Below, piece after piece: positions 10,661-21,272 of a DNA stretch of 64,000 nucleotides (within the stretch, counting starts at the first letter, position 1; each line of letters begins with the position of its first letter). Origin of the DNA: Abelmoschus esculentus (lineage: Eukaryota > Streptophyta > Magnoliopsida > Malvales > Malvaceae); contig JAUCBN010000018.1 in NCBI GenBank assembly GCA_035048815.1, positions 13,048,001 through 13,112,000 on the forward strand. The letters run 5' to 3'. Made by a program: the position numbers and the translations under genes. The notes under the pieces are model-generated. The model had not been told where the DNA came from. It saw only the letters and a program-made list of their open reading frames with translations, and ran no database searches.

Positions 10661-11514
10661 CGTTACACCACTTCTTTCTGGACTCACGCAAAAAGGCTGC
10701 CGATAATGTTCATTGTTGTTGATTTCTTTAAATCCTGTTTAACAGAAATATCATGCACTGTTAGCATGCTTCTAAATGCAAATATTCCTATTATGATGCA
10801 TGAGTACTGCCTTGAAAGGTATGTATTATCAGTCAGTTTCCCACTCTGAAGGGACTGATTGATTCTTCTCCCTATTTTCTGCATTCGAGGTTTTCATCTC
10901 ACATAGCGAGGGCAACTCTTAATGGTTGTCCTCTTGATAAAGTTGTTTGAGGCGTTCTCTCGAGATCGATTTCGTCTGAATGCCATTTATATTCCGTTAT
11001 CTTGATCCGGAAAAACAAATCTTACCTGTAATCTAATAACATAATAATGCCAAAAGATCTTCTGTATTCATTAATTCATATTAATTCACTAGCGTGATGC
11101 TTTGAATAAAATTTGAAGGCTCAAAGGAAAGAAATGATTATCTTTTATTGGAGCTTTTCGTAAATTTATGACAAACATATAAATAAGGCAAAATAATTTA
11201 AAGGAAAAGGAAAAGAACAAAATGCAGGTTCCCAAACGCTTATCACAAGCGATCATCCAGGCCCTTCCCGAGATATAGATTCAAAAATAAGCTACTTGTC
11301 TAGCCATTCTTCAAATGAGAATCCAACTCTACGAATGCGAAGATCCTTCCGTATTGCTTAATAACCGAGAGGCACGAATCACCGAATGCCTATTTCATTC
11401 ATTTGGGCCGCCATTTCTAGTTTTTGACCCAAATCCTTCGTTGGTATTGAGATGCCCTTTTCGGGTTTTTATCTCGACCCCTCCTTTCTATCGTTATTTT
11501 TCATAAAGCGCCCT
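10661..11514. other. E2 3' UTR without recognisable gene
   Basis: Unique-looking sequence that aligns with E3 at 55091-55940. I see no domain, RNA gene or strong repeat. It is transcribed sequence between pol and the repeat array if the element were expressed. Confidence 0.6.
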
Positions 11515-11608
11515 TTCGGGTTTTCACTTTATTTTCTTTCTCTTTTTTTCTTTTTTCATTTTTCATTTTCTTTTCCTCTTTCTCTTTTTATTTCTTTTTC
11601 TTCTTCCT
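11515..11608 (-). repeat. Polypurine (minus) tract just after E2 pol
   Basis: About 95 bp of almost pure pyrimidine on the plus strand, directly after the pol stop codon (TGA, 11609-11611). A similar tract follows pol in E3 (55941-56012). It could act as an additional internal polypurine tract or be simple-sequence drift. Confidence 0.6.
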
Positions 11609-12960
11609 TCAGGCATAGTATCTCTTGACTGAATCAAAATTCACCGGTTTACTTAATTCTTGTCCGTCCATTTCAGTCAAGATCAATGTGCCTCCGGAGA
11701 AAGCCTTTTTGACAACGTAAGGCCCTTCCCAATTCGGCATCCATTTCCCTCGGAAATCTCAGTGTATGGGCAAGATCTTTTTAAGCACTAGATCCCTTTC
11801 TCGGAATTCTCGCGATCAAACTTTCTTATCGTAAGCCCGGATCATCCGTTTCTGATACATTTGGCTATGACAGATAGCTTTCAACCGTTTTTCTTCGATT
11901 AGATTCAACTGATCTAAACGAATCTGTATCCACTCTGCATCATTCAGCTTCACCTCTGATAATACCCGAAGAGATGAGATTTCAACTTCCAAAGGTAACA
12001 CGGCTTCAATACCGTATACTAGAGAATATGGTGTTTCCCCGGTAGAAGTTCTTATCGAAGTACGGTATGCAAATAAGGCAAAAGGAAGCCTTTCATGCCA
12101 ATCTCTGTAGGTTTTAGTCATCTTTGATATGATCTTCTTAATGTTCTTGTTTTTTGCCTCAACGACTCCATTCATCTTCGGCCGGTATGCCACCGAGTTG
12201 TGATGAATTATTTTAAACTGCTCACAGGTTTCTGCTATCAATATGTTGTTGAAATTGGTAGCATTATCCATGATGATTCGCTCTGGTAGACTATACCGAC
12301 AAATAACCTCTTTCTTCAAGAACTTGCAAACTATTGTTCTTGTGATGTTAGCATAGGAGACAGCTTCTATCCACTTAGTGAAGTAATCGATGGCCATTAG
12401 GATAAAGCGATGTCCATTTGAAGCCTTAGGGTAAATTTTCCCGATTACATCTAATCCCCAAACAGCAAAAGGCCAGGGCGAATTCATTGTATGTAACGGT
12501 ACTGGCGGAGAGTTGATTTTATCTACATAGATCTGGCATTTGTGACATTTTTTGGCATATTCTATGCAATCCCCTTCTATAGTAAACCAGTAGTATCTGT
12601 ATCTCATTATTTTCCGAGCCATCGAGAAACCATTGGCATGCGTTCCGCAAATTCCATCATACACCTCTTCCAAAATACTTCTAGCCTCACTGGTATTGAC
12701 ACACCTTAACAACACTTGATCTCTGCTCTTTCTGTACAAGACGTCGCCATCCAGTACATATGCAACAACCATTCTTCTGATTGTTCTCTTTTCAACGTCA
12801 TTAGCTCCAAATGGGTAAGCTTGGAACTTGATGTATTGCAGAATGTCAAAATACCAAGGATTACCGTCCTCTTCTTCCAAGTTGTAGCAATGAGCATATG
12901 TTTCATAGCTCTACATCCGGATTAACATCATATCCTCCGATCTATTTGCTTGGAAAACTG
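11609..12960 (-). pseudogene. pol: E2 integrase
   Basis: The main open part is 11816-12880. It has the zinc-binding N-terminus (GTHANG ... CIEYAKKCHKCQ), in which the first His is Tyr (EEVYDG; E3 keeps EEVHDG). The DDE core is present: Asp in WGLDVIGK, Asp in IIMDNATNF, Glu in VEAKNKNIKK. The C-terminal part continues to 11609 in a broken frame, ending VKRYYA, and no chromodomain follows, as expected for Ogre/Tat. A TAG at 12911-12913 replaces a CAG still present in E3 (57313-57315). The function would be integration of cDNA; the zinc-site change and stops argue it is dead. Confidence 0.88.
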
Positions 12961-12972
12961 AGGCTAGTGTAG

Positions 12973-13428
12973 CTAAAGCATCTGCCATTTGGTTGTCCTC
13001 TCTAGGAAGGTATAAAAATGTACACGTAGCTGATAGATAACTAAGGCTGAATCTCCATATACCTTCAAGTCCTTTATCTTTCTTTCAATTGCAGCCTTCA
13101 ATCCCATGACACATGCTTCGTATTCAGCCATATTATTAGTGCACAAGAACTCCAACTTGCTCGTGAGAGGGTAATGTACACCATCCGGAGATATCAGTAC
13201 ATCTCCAATTCCCCGTTCGAGGGCGTTGACTGCCCCGTTGAAATACAATTTCCATTTTTCTATTTCTTCATTTTCTTCAACGGAAATAGTCATCATATCC
13301 TCGTCAGGAAAATCAAAGCTTAGAGGCTCATAATTATCCGAAGCTCTACTCGCGAGAAAGTCCACTATGACACTTCCCTTGATTGCCTTTTGGTTGACAT
13401 ATACTATGTCAAATTTGGACAACAACAT
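12973..13428 (-). pseudogene. pol: E2 second (archaeal-type) RNase H, internally deleted
   Basis: Contains WKLYFNGAVNALERGIG, where the expected catalytic Asp of the first motif (YFDG) is Asn, then NNMAEYEACVMGLKAA with Glu, and LKVYGDSALVIYQL with Asp. This is the extra RNase H of the Ogre/Tat lineage, placed after the RT-linked one. Compared with E3 (57340-57909), ~85 bp are missing near 13019, which removes the segment after IYQLRGEW and shifts the frame. An extra RNase H is thought to help degrade template RNA; its exact role is not settled. Confidence 0.85.
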
Positions 13429-13431
13429 TTG

Positions 13432-14594
13432 TCATCGGGCTAATCTTCCGGTCAATGCGGGTGCTTCCATCAAAAATTTCAACGGATCGAGCTTCGATAT
13501 CAACCATGTGGTGTGATATAACAAGTATTGCCTGAGTCGACGAGTAACCCAAACAAGTGCATAACATATCTTTTGGATAAATGGGTATCGTGCCTCGCAT
13601 TCGGTAAACTTCTTACTCAGGTAATAGATTGCTCTTTCCTTCTTTCCAGTATCATCATGTTGCCCCAGTACGCACCCCATGGAATTCTCGAACACCGTCA
13701 AGTAGAGGATTAATGGTCTCCCAGGAACTGGTGCCACCAATATTGACGCGTTGGACAAATATTGTTTGATCTTGTCCAATGTTTCCTGACATTCATCATT
13801 CCACTCACTTGGGTTGTTCTTCCGAAACAGTTTAAAAACGGGATCACATCTGTCGATTAACTGAGAAATAAACTGGGACACATAGTTCAATCTCCTAAGG
13901 AAGCCCCGAACCTCTTTCTGTGTGGTTGGAGGTGGCAACTTTTGAATTGCCTTAACTTTATCGGGATCGATTTCGATGCCCCTTTGATTGACAATGAAAC
14001 CAAGTAGCTTGCCGGACGTAACCCCAAACGTACATTTATCAGGGTTAAGCTTCAGCTGATACTTTCGTAGCCTTTGGAATAATTTCTTCAAATCTTGCAC
14101 ATGCCCATTCTGGGTATGCTGCCACCTGTATGAAGCCTGCATCGATATGCTTCTGCACTTCTTCCTTGATTTTCAACAACATTTTCGGCCTCAGCCTCCT
14201 GAGCTTCTGTTGTATAGGCTTGCAATCCGATCTGATAGGCTACTTATGGACCACAATGTCGGTATTCAAGCCCGGCATATCTTGATAAGACCATGCAAAG
14301 ACATCCTTGAATTCTCGCAAAATGTCTATCAAATTTTGCTTTGCCCCTTGCGGAAATGCTGTTATAATCATGACTTCTTTTTTCTCTTCTTTTGTGCCCA
14401 GATTCAGAGTTTCTATCTCTTCTTTGTGGGGCATGATTTGCTTATCTTCTTGCTCCATCAACCTTAGCAATTCTTCAGGAATCTCGTAGTCTGCATTATC
14501 TTCACACTCATTGATTTCTGTTAGAGAAGAGATCATTTTCAAATCTATTTCGGGTTTAGGTCCGGAATCATTCATGTGATCATTGTTCGGGAAC
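13432..14594 (-). pseudogene. pol: E2 RT and RNase H, catalytic core deleted
   Basis: The N-terminal RT linker (14240-14594) is acidic (EINECEDNADYEIPEELL) and leads into MPGLNTDIVVHK. The C-terminal part (13432-14142) holds the RT thumb (LKKLFQRLRKYQLKLNP, KCTFGVTSGKLLGF) and the RT-linked RNase H (RPLILYLTVFENSMGCVLGQ, AIYYLSKKFTECEARY). The palm, including the YVDD box present in E3 near 58610, is absent. E2 goes from AAYPEW directly to GHVQDL, with a frame change at the junction near 14110. The first motif of the RNase H also lacks its usual Asp (TVFENS in both copies). Confidence 0.9.
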
Positions 14595-14806
14595 CTGCAA
14601 AAAATTTGTATAGTTGGATGGGAATAATAAATGAATAAAGAATGGAATGAATGAAGCGAAATGAAAGAAAAGAAGAATATTTGCCATTTGAAGAAAGGAA
14701 AAACATCTTTATTTGCTAATGAAATGAAAAAAAAAACATGAAAAAGCCCTTTACTGAAAATCTCCTATACTCGCAGGCAAAAGTATAGGGTGGTTTATGG
14801 CATTAC
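14595..14806 (-). other. Predicted 212-nt intron between E2 protease and RT
   Basis: Minus strand: donor ACAGA|GTAATG at 14806, a T-rich tract, acceptor TTTTTTGCAG|GTTCCC at 14595. The unspliced frame stops two bases into the intron. Removing it leaves 2 nt plus 1 nt to complete a Glu codon and joins the protease frame to the RT frame in phase. Ogre elements are known to splice an intron in this position. In E3 the donor GT is AT. Confidence 0.7.
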
Positions 14807-15975
14807 TCTGTTTTGTAAACTACAGGTAAGTCCTCCACAGTCCAATTATTCAGAGTCTCGTCAGGGAGGCACGGACGAATTTTATCCAGTAGATTCATCC
14901 TTGGGCCTTCAGAAATCCCTCCTACCATCAGTCCTTCAAAAGCTTCCCCAAAAATCTCTTCTTCTTGCAACCTGATAGCTTCCAAGCGATTCTTTTCCGC
15001 CTGTTCTGTGACATTCACAAACCCATGGGAGATGAAGTCGATTTTTGTACTTAACGAAGTCGGCTTCTTGACTACGGTTCTTCCATTCTTGTTCCAATAT
15101 GCCTCGATTGAGAAGCCTAACCCGGCTCGTCCTTTCTTCATGATCACGGGCTTTGGGCGTAAGCTCCCCTCTAACCTTCTTCCTAACCCTTTTCCAGCTT
15201 TGGCTCCTTTACTAAGGGTTTGCTTGACGGTCATCTCAGTGCAATTTGACAACTTTGGACATGGGAAGGTCATACCTTCAGCGACGGATGCAATGTTGAT
15301 AAATTCTAAAGCCCTGAAGGAACATTCTAATGCTTCCTCATTTGTTTGCACATATGACGTATCTGTGGAGACGGATGCAATGATTTCCTCTTCTGCCCCA
15401 ACACATACAAGCTTCCCATCTACTACGAATTTTAGTTTCTGATATAGTGATAACGGCACTGCCTCGGCAGAATGGATCCAAGGCCTTTCGAGCAGACAAT
15501 TGTAAGTGGGCTTAATGTCCATTACAACAAAATCTATGTTGTACACGGATGGCCCGATTAGCAACGGGACTTCAATCCTTTCCAACACATCCCTTGTGGT
15601 CCCATCGAATGCTCTAACCACGTTCTGGTAACTTTTCATATGTGTAACATCTATGGGCAACCTTTGCAAAGTTGCCATGGGTAACACGTTCAGAGCTGAA
15701 CCGTTGTCGATTAGAACTCCCGGCACCACATGACCCTTGCAGTGGGTCGTGATGTTTAAAGCTTTGATAGACCCCATTCCCCCATAAGGGATCTTATCAT
15801 CGGTGAATGCTATGTAAATGTCTGCGGTGATGTGATTAACGATTCGGTCCAACTTGTTCACCGATATATCCTTCGGGACAAAAGTCTAGTTTAATACTTT
15901 CAAAAGGGCGTCACGGTGCCCTTCGAAACTCAACAGCAAATCCAAGATAGAGATTCTAACGGGCTGTTTTTTCAT
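14807..15975 (-). pseudogene. pol: E2 aspartic protease and G-patch-like linker
   Basis: The main open part 14803-15861 starts at NKLDRIVNHITADIYIAFTD. The active-site loop is GVLIDNGSALNVLP (D-N-G-S variant, typical of Ogre/Tat proteases), followed by YNCLLERPWIHSAEAVPL, the C-terminal part of the fold. After it comes a Gly-rich linker (KGAKAGKGLGRRLEG) resembling a G-patch motif. Upstream RISILDLLLSFEGHRDALLK is in frame with a TAG at 15886-15888 where E3 has CAG. The product would cleave the polyprotein. Catalytic Asp is present. Confidence 0.85.
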
Positions 15976-16503
15976 CTACTCCATTATACTGTACTCATTG
16001 TGCTTCAAAACCCGCAAAAACTCATGCGCTTGCTCCTCGGTGACAGGCTCATTCACCTTTGGAGTTGGATCTACGAAAATCTTCTTCTTCTCCGTAAGCT
16101 TAGTTTGTTCTTCTTCTTTTTCCTGAGCCGGTGAGTAACATATCCCGCTCCTTGTAAAATGCCCCACCTCATTCACTGGCTCTTGTGTTTCCACCTTCTC
16201 GACAGTTTCAGATTTTCCCGATTGTACCTCCTCAATGGGCCTCGAACTACTAGGCCCAGCCACACTCGCGGCGTAATTCTATGGAACCCTTCGCGTATCC
16301 TTAAACGGGAAGGGTGCCGAAGGGGTAATTACTATGCGAGGAGCATTTGCTGATCCAACTGGATTGTTGCCCCTTGGTCGGGCTGAGATGACTAGTGGCC
16401 TGCTTGCACTGTATTTTGGCCCGGTATTTTCTGACACACACACGTTCATCATTTTTCGGCCACCTTCTTTGGTAAAGAATACCACCTCCTTGTTGTCCAT
16501 CAT
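15976..16503 (-). pseudogene. gag: E2 gag-protease linker with terminal UAG
   Basis: Low-complexity acidic and Ser/Pro-rich region (PIEEVQSGKSETVEKVETQE) ending HEFLRVLKHNEYSIME and a TAG at 15976-15978. The same TAG is at the same place in E3 (60832-60834). A second stop inside this region, at the Trp codon of PWNYAASVAG near 16277, is private to E2. No enzymatic domain is visible. Confidence 0.75.
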
Positions 16504-18202
16504 TCCTTGTAACAGGCCCCTGAACTCGCTACACTGTTGAATTGTATGCCCGAGCTCTTAGTGGAATTTGCAATATGAGCCTACCTCGGTATATTCTCTC
16601 CTTTGCGTCCCTTGACAGACGAGCCCATTATCAAACAGTTATTGAAAAACCCACTTTAATGGTGATTGAATTTACGAAATACTCATTTTAACTTATCTCG
16701 CTTGGTCCTCTTCAATTGCATTCACGCCCCGACCACCATGATTCGGGAGTAGGTTTTTGAGACACTGGGTTCATCAAATTTTAAAACCCCAGCATTCATC
16801 ATGTTCTGGATAATCCTCTTAAAGGCTGTGTAATTCTCGATGCTATGTCCATGAACGTTAGCATGATATACACACTGGGCCTTCGGGTTATACTAGTGTG
16901 GATAAGGGGGTTTGAGCGGTATATGAAATAAGAATGAATCATATCAGCGTCGTGTAGCTGAGTGTACAACTCAGCATACGTAACGGGGATTGGTGAGAAA
17001 TTCGGCCTTTCCCACTTTGAGTCCTTCTTGTTCGAGCCCTGTGAGCCACCCGCTCTTGACCCGGGTTTGGAAATCGTCATATTCCTCGAGGGTTCATACA
17101 CGACAAAGTCGTTTACTTCGTTGTCTTTCTTTTTAAAGTTCTTCTTTGAGCTGTCAGATCCTTCAATTCTCCCACTTTTAATAGCTACCTCCACCAACTC
17201 TCCGGTAGCAACTATTTGAGAGAAGCTCTGCATGAATGTGCTTGTGAACAGACGTTCATACATCAACACCTTCAATATCTTTACAAACATGTGAGTCATC
17301 TCTCGCTCAATCAATGGAGGCTGCACCTGAGAGGCCAAATCTATCCACCTATGGGCATATTGTCGGAATGTTTCATTAGACTTTTGCCCCATCTGTTGTA
17401 ACATCACTCTAGTGGGTCCCATCTCCGTCACATGCTTGTAATTTTCCATGAAGACGTGATATAGGTCATTCCATGATTTTATACTCTCCCGACTGAGTTG
17501 TGTGTACCACCGGATAGCAGAACCCGTCAGACTATCCTAAAAGCAATGGATTAACAGCTTCCCATCCTTGCTAAAAGCGGCTATCTTTCGACAATACATT
17601 ATCATATGAGCGCTTGGACACGACGTCCCGTCATACTTCTTGAAATCAGGCATTTTGAACTTTGGTGGCAGGACCAAATCAGAAACTAGGCTGAGATCGA
17701 ACGCATTAGTGCTTTTATCCACCGACCCTTGGGCTTGAATTTCTTGGATCTTGGCTTTAAGAACCTTAAAGTGATCAGCATACTTCTTTTCCATGTCCTG
17801 TCGCATCTTCTCTACTTCACTCATGAAGTTGAGATCTGGGACTTCATCGATATTCGGAGAAAAATCATCAACTTCCACAGGGTGATTCGTGTATGAACCT
17901 ACTACATTAAACTGCACTCTCCCTGAGACTGAATGCACTTCCAGTTGCCCCCTAGTTACCGTGTCTGCCTGCCCTTCAGCTTCATCTGCCCCACCTATCG
18001 ATGCCTTGCCCTTCTCATCCTGCTTCGGGCCCAACAGAGCGGTTATCTGACTGATAATGTCTGTCTGAATTTTGGTGAAGCCATCTTTCATGCCATTTTC
18101 TATCACATCTAAGCGATTTGCGAATACGGCATGATGATTCTCTAGCCTCTGTAGTCTTTCCTCCATTGCTAGTCTCTTGGTGCGCGAACGCGTCGAATAC
18201 AT
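16504..18202 (-). pseudogene. gag: E2 gag
   Basis: Starts MYSTRSRTKRLAMEERLQRL at 18202, then a coiled-coil-prone N-terminus, an acidic linker, and the capsid core FKMPDFKKYDGTSCPSAHM ... AIRWYTQL ... ENYKHVTEMGPTRVMLQQ ... QYAHRWIDLASQVQPPL. The C-terminal part near 16860 and 16560 encodes two zinc-knuckle-like motifs of C-x2-H-x4/5-H type (CVYHANVHGH; CEFHxxxxGHTIQQC region), degraded here. Open blocks are 17537-18202 and 16799-17449, with stops between. Gag would form the particle shell and bind element RNA. Confidence 0.88.
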
Positions 18203-18383
18203 GTATAGTATGTTTGCTATTTTTAAAAGTCACTACCATAAAACCTTTGTTATTAAACTTTATTTTGATTAATAATGCACATGATGTATGAATGCATGAA
18301 TGCAAGCGGGTATTAAATTCGAAAAACAATTTCTTAAAAACATCGGTCTGTTCAAAAAGGATTCACTACAAATTAAAGATAAT

Positions 18384-20499
18384 CTACAGAAAATTGTTGG
18401 CCATAATCCATAAGTTGGTCAACTCATGTAGTAGGCGGACGATGGTTGCTCCATGCACTTGCTCGACGTTCGGCTAGTTCAAAAGGGTTGTAGCTTCCCT
18501 CGACAATATCTGTACGTAAGACGCAATACTTCTTACTTGTCCCTTGAAGTTGACCAACTCACTGTTCTGACTCTGGATCGTGCGTTGTGCTGCTTCATAC
18601 TTAGTTTTCCATGCTCCTCCGACACTCTGACACAAAGCTCCTTCGAAGTCGACTAACTTCTCTTGCAACTCTTGTACTTGGCCCTCGAGCGAGACAATAT
18701 TTTGTTGAAGCCCCTCCTTTTCTTCTTCCATCTTGGCCTTGTCTTCGTTTTGATACTTGGCCACCAATCCTTCTAGCTGTGTTACTTGAGTTGTCAACTC
18801 ACGGATCGTTGCTCGCTCTTTGTCCGACGTCTTCCTAGCCTTGGAACTTGCTTCTCTCGCTTCACGGCATTTCCTTTTGTAAATCTTCTTGTATTCCTCC
18901 TTTTCCTTTAACGCCTTGTTCAAGCGGTCAGAACTATCCCCGATGCTCCTGTTTTCACCTTCCCTTTTCCTTTTACAACCCTCGGATACTTCTTGCGCTT
19001 CTCTCAGATCTCGACGTAGCCTTTCAATCTGAAGTGCCATATCTTTCTCTCTCCTCTCATGAGTCTGTACCTGGTACTTCGTAAGGTTCAACTCTTGTGT
19101 AAGTTCATAGATCTTCTTATCCTATCTCTGGAATTCCAAGTCCCGATCCTCCTTGAGCTTCTCTAACGCTGACGATGCTTCTACGGTTACCTGACTCGAT
19201 GACGGTCCCTCATCCCTCGGTACTCCTCGAAAAACTCCATCCTTCGACCTTTGCTCCCTCCACTCGTCATATCGGGCCATGATCTCAAATTCTCGATAAG
19301 GCTGAACCCTCCTAGGTGAATCTCAAGCTTTCACGATCTGAGCTATATTGGATCTGTACCCTTCGCTTTGGTGTGAAAAACTGAAACTGGCCATCCCAGC
19401 TGTGGCTGATATGAACTGTCTCGATCCAAACTACCTTGAAACCAATAATGGGCAGTAAGCCGTTCTATCCCATACACCCCTAATGGGATCCAATCATTGT
19501 CTCTGCACCGATACCGAAAAGTCGTCCCCCTATTCAACCAACAGGCCTTCCAAACGATATCCAAATCTGTCAAATCCCAGAAAAGATCGCTCCACTGGGC
19601 TTCGGTTTTCTTCTCCACAATACAGCTCTTTAAGTGCTCTTTGATAGGTGAGTAAGTAGTCCTGAACCTTCGGGCGCTATCCGGAGAGCTCCAACGATGG
19701 CCTCTGAACCATACCTCCAAAAGCTGTGCACATCCCCCAAATCTTTCTTCGCCGGCCCTCTTGCATGCGGTGAGTGAACTATAGGTCTCGGCTAGTATGG
19801 AAGAAACCGGATTTACGCCTTTGGATAACCTCTCGAACAAACCAACCGTGGATGGGTCTATATGCTCGGGAGTTCTGGGAAACAACACCAACCCATAGAT
19901 GCAAAGGGCGTACATCCTTCTTGCTTTAGTGGGCTCTTCGCTGCTCACGGCTATCAAATCCTTGAAGACCTTCCAACTCACTGTCTCTCCTCGCTCACGT
20001 CTTGGTGGTCATGACCCGTTACCTTCTGTTCCCAAAACTCTTTGTCCTTGCTGGTGATCTGCATCAACTTCTTCTTGAAGCCCGAAGTGCTGCTGGGCTT
20101 GACATATATCCTATCATTCTTAATTGCCGAACAATTGATCAAAACTTCGTATTCCTCCAACGTAGGTGTCATGTCTATCTTCCCAAAAGCGAAACAGTTG
20201 TAGGTAGGATTCCAGAATTGCGCCATCACCCTCATTAGGTGTCTATCAATGGGGACCTTCACTAACAACGCAATATCCCCGAACTCCTTCTTGAACTGAT
20301 CCTTCATGTCATCACTCCATTGTTCCCATATCTCTTGGACTTCGGAGAGACAAGGACTCTGATTTGTGCTCATTCTGACATACCCTTTTAGTGTGGAGAC
20401 ACTCCCTGATGGTAAACTGTCACCTTTCTCGTGCTGAACTAACTCGGACCATATCCAGACTTCCGTATTATCTTCGCCTATAATGATCCCTTTTGACAT
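18384..20499 (-). pseudogene. E2 ORF1: DUF7745-like domain plus coiled coil
   Basis: ORF1 upstream of gag, of unknown function, typical of Ogre-type elements. 19978-20499 starts MSKGIIIGEDNTEVWIW and contains FWNPTYNCFAFGKIDMTPTL, which I recognise as the DUF7745/plant-mobile-domain-like fold found in Gossypium retroelement proteins. 19343-19981 continues it (ALCIYGLVLFPRTPEHID, ERFGGCAQLLEVWF) after a one-base frame break. 18474-19091 is a long heptad-rich coiled coil (KMEEEKEGLQQNIVSLEGQV). A TAG at 18474-18476 replaces a CAG kept in E3. The natural end is probably 18384. The ~180 bp to the gag start hold nothing else. Confidence 0.82.
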
Positions 20500-21251
20500 T
20501 TTTGGACACTTCTAACTTTATTGTTTTCCAAATTAATACCCATGCAAATAATATGCCAAGTAAAAATAAAAATGCATAAAAGGACCAAAAACGAAAACAT
20601 AAAGGAAATGTGTTAGCAGGATAAATACAAAAATAAAACAAAATAATAAACAAGTGCTGGAAAAGTAACCAGAGAATAAGAAAAATTACGTAAGATAACC
20701 AGAGAACATGCTAAATTGCGTAAAAATAACTAGAGAGCATGCAAATTGCATAAAGTAACCAGAGAGCATGTTAATAGAGAAATCCTAAATTTGGCGGCAT
20801 TTCGGCAGCATACCGCCTTATCTTATGGTCCCTGTCTGGCTCTAGAAGGGGTTGGTTTCTACTCTATATGCAGTTTTTTGTTCTAGACGCTGGGTTCCCG
20901 AACTGTCGCTAGCGTCTACTATGACGATAAGACATCGATTCGGTGGTATAGGTCCCTTACAATGGAGGTGAAGACCCCACGATGCGTAAGGTTAGTATAC
21001 CAGAAGCAGATAAAATTCGAAACTCAGAGCTAGAGAGCATCAGGTCAGATAATATCTAACTCCTACTTAAGGGTGAAAGCTCGGGTCGAGAGCTTATGCA
21101 TGAATGACAAGATGAAAGTGAAAAGTTATCCTCGTTCAAATAATGTTCACTTAACAATAAAAAAATAAATTAATATCTATCTTTAAAATGCCAAAATGCC
21201 ACGTAAAATTTAAAAACAGTTAGGCCTGACTCACAAAAAATAATTTTTTAG
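20500..21251 (-). repeat. E2 5' leader with short tandem repeat
   Basis: Untranslated leader between primer site and ORF1. 20664-20775 holds four imperfect ~34-bp copies containing agtaaccagagagcatg. The rest shows no gene. Confidence 0.7.
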
Positions 21252-21269
21252 TCCCCAGCGGAGTCGCCA
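21252..21269 (-). other. E2 primer-binding site
   Basis: The minus strand reads TGGCGACTCCGCTGGGGA, 3 nt inside the 5' LTR end. It has the TGG start expected for pairing with a tRNA 3' CCA. Ogre-type elements are usually assigned a tRNA-Arg primer; I did not verify the tRNA here. Confidence 0.8.
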
Positions 21270-21272
21270 AGC

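Noticed and set aside
20664..20775. Regularly spaced short repeats, considered as a CRISPR-like array
   Set aside because: Only four imperfect contiguous copies in a plant retroelement leader; no spacers or cas genes.
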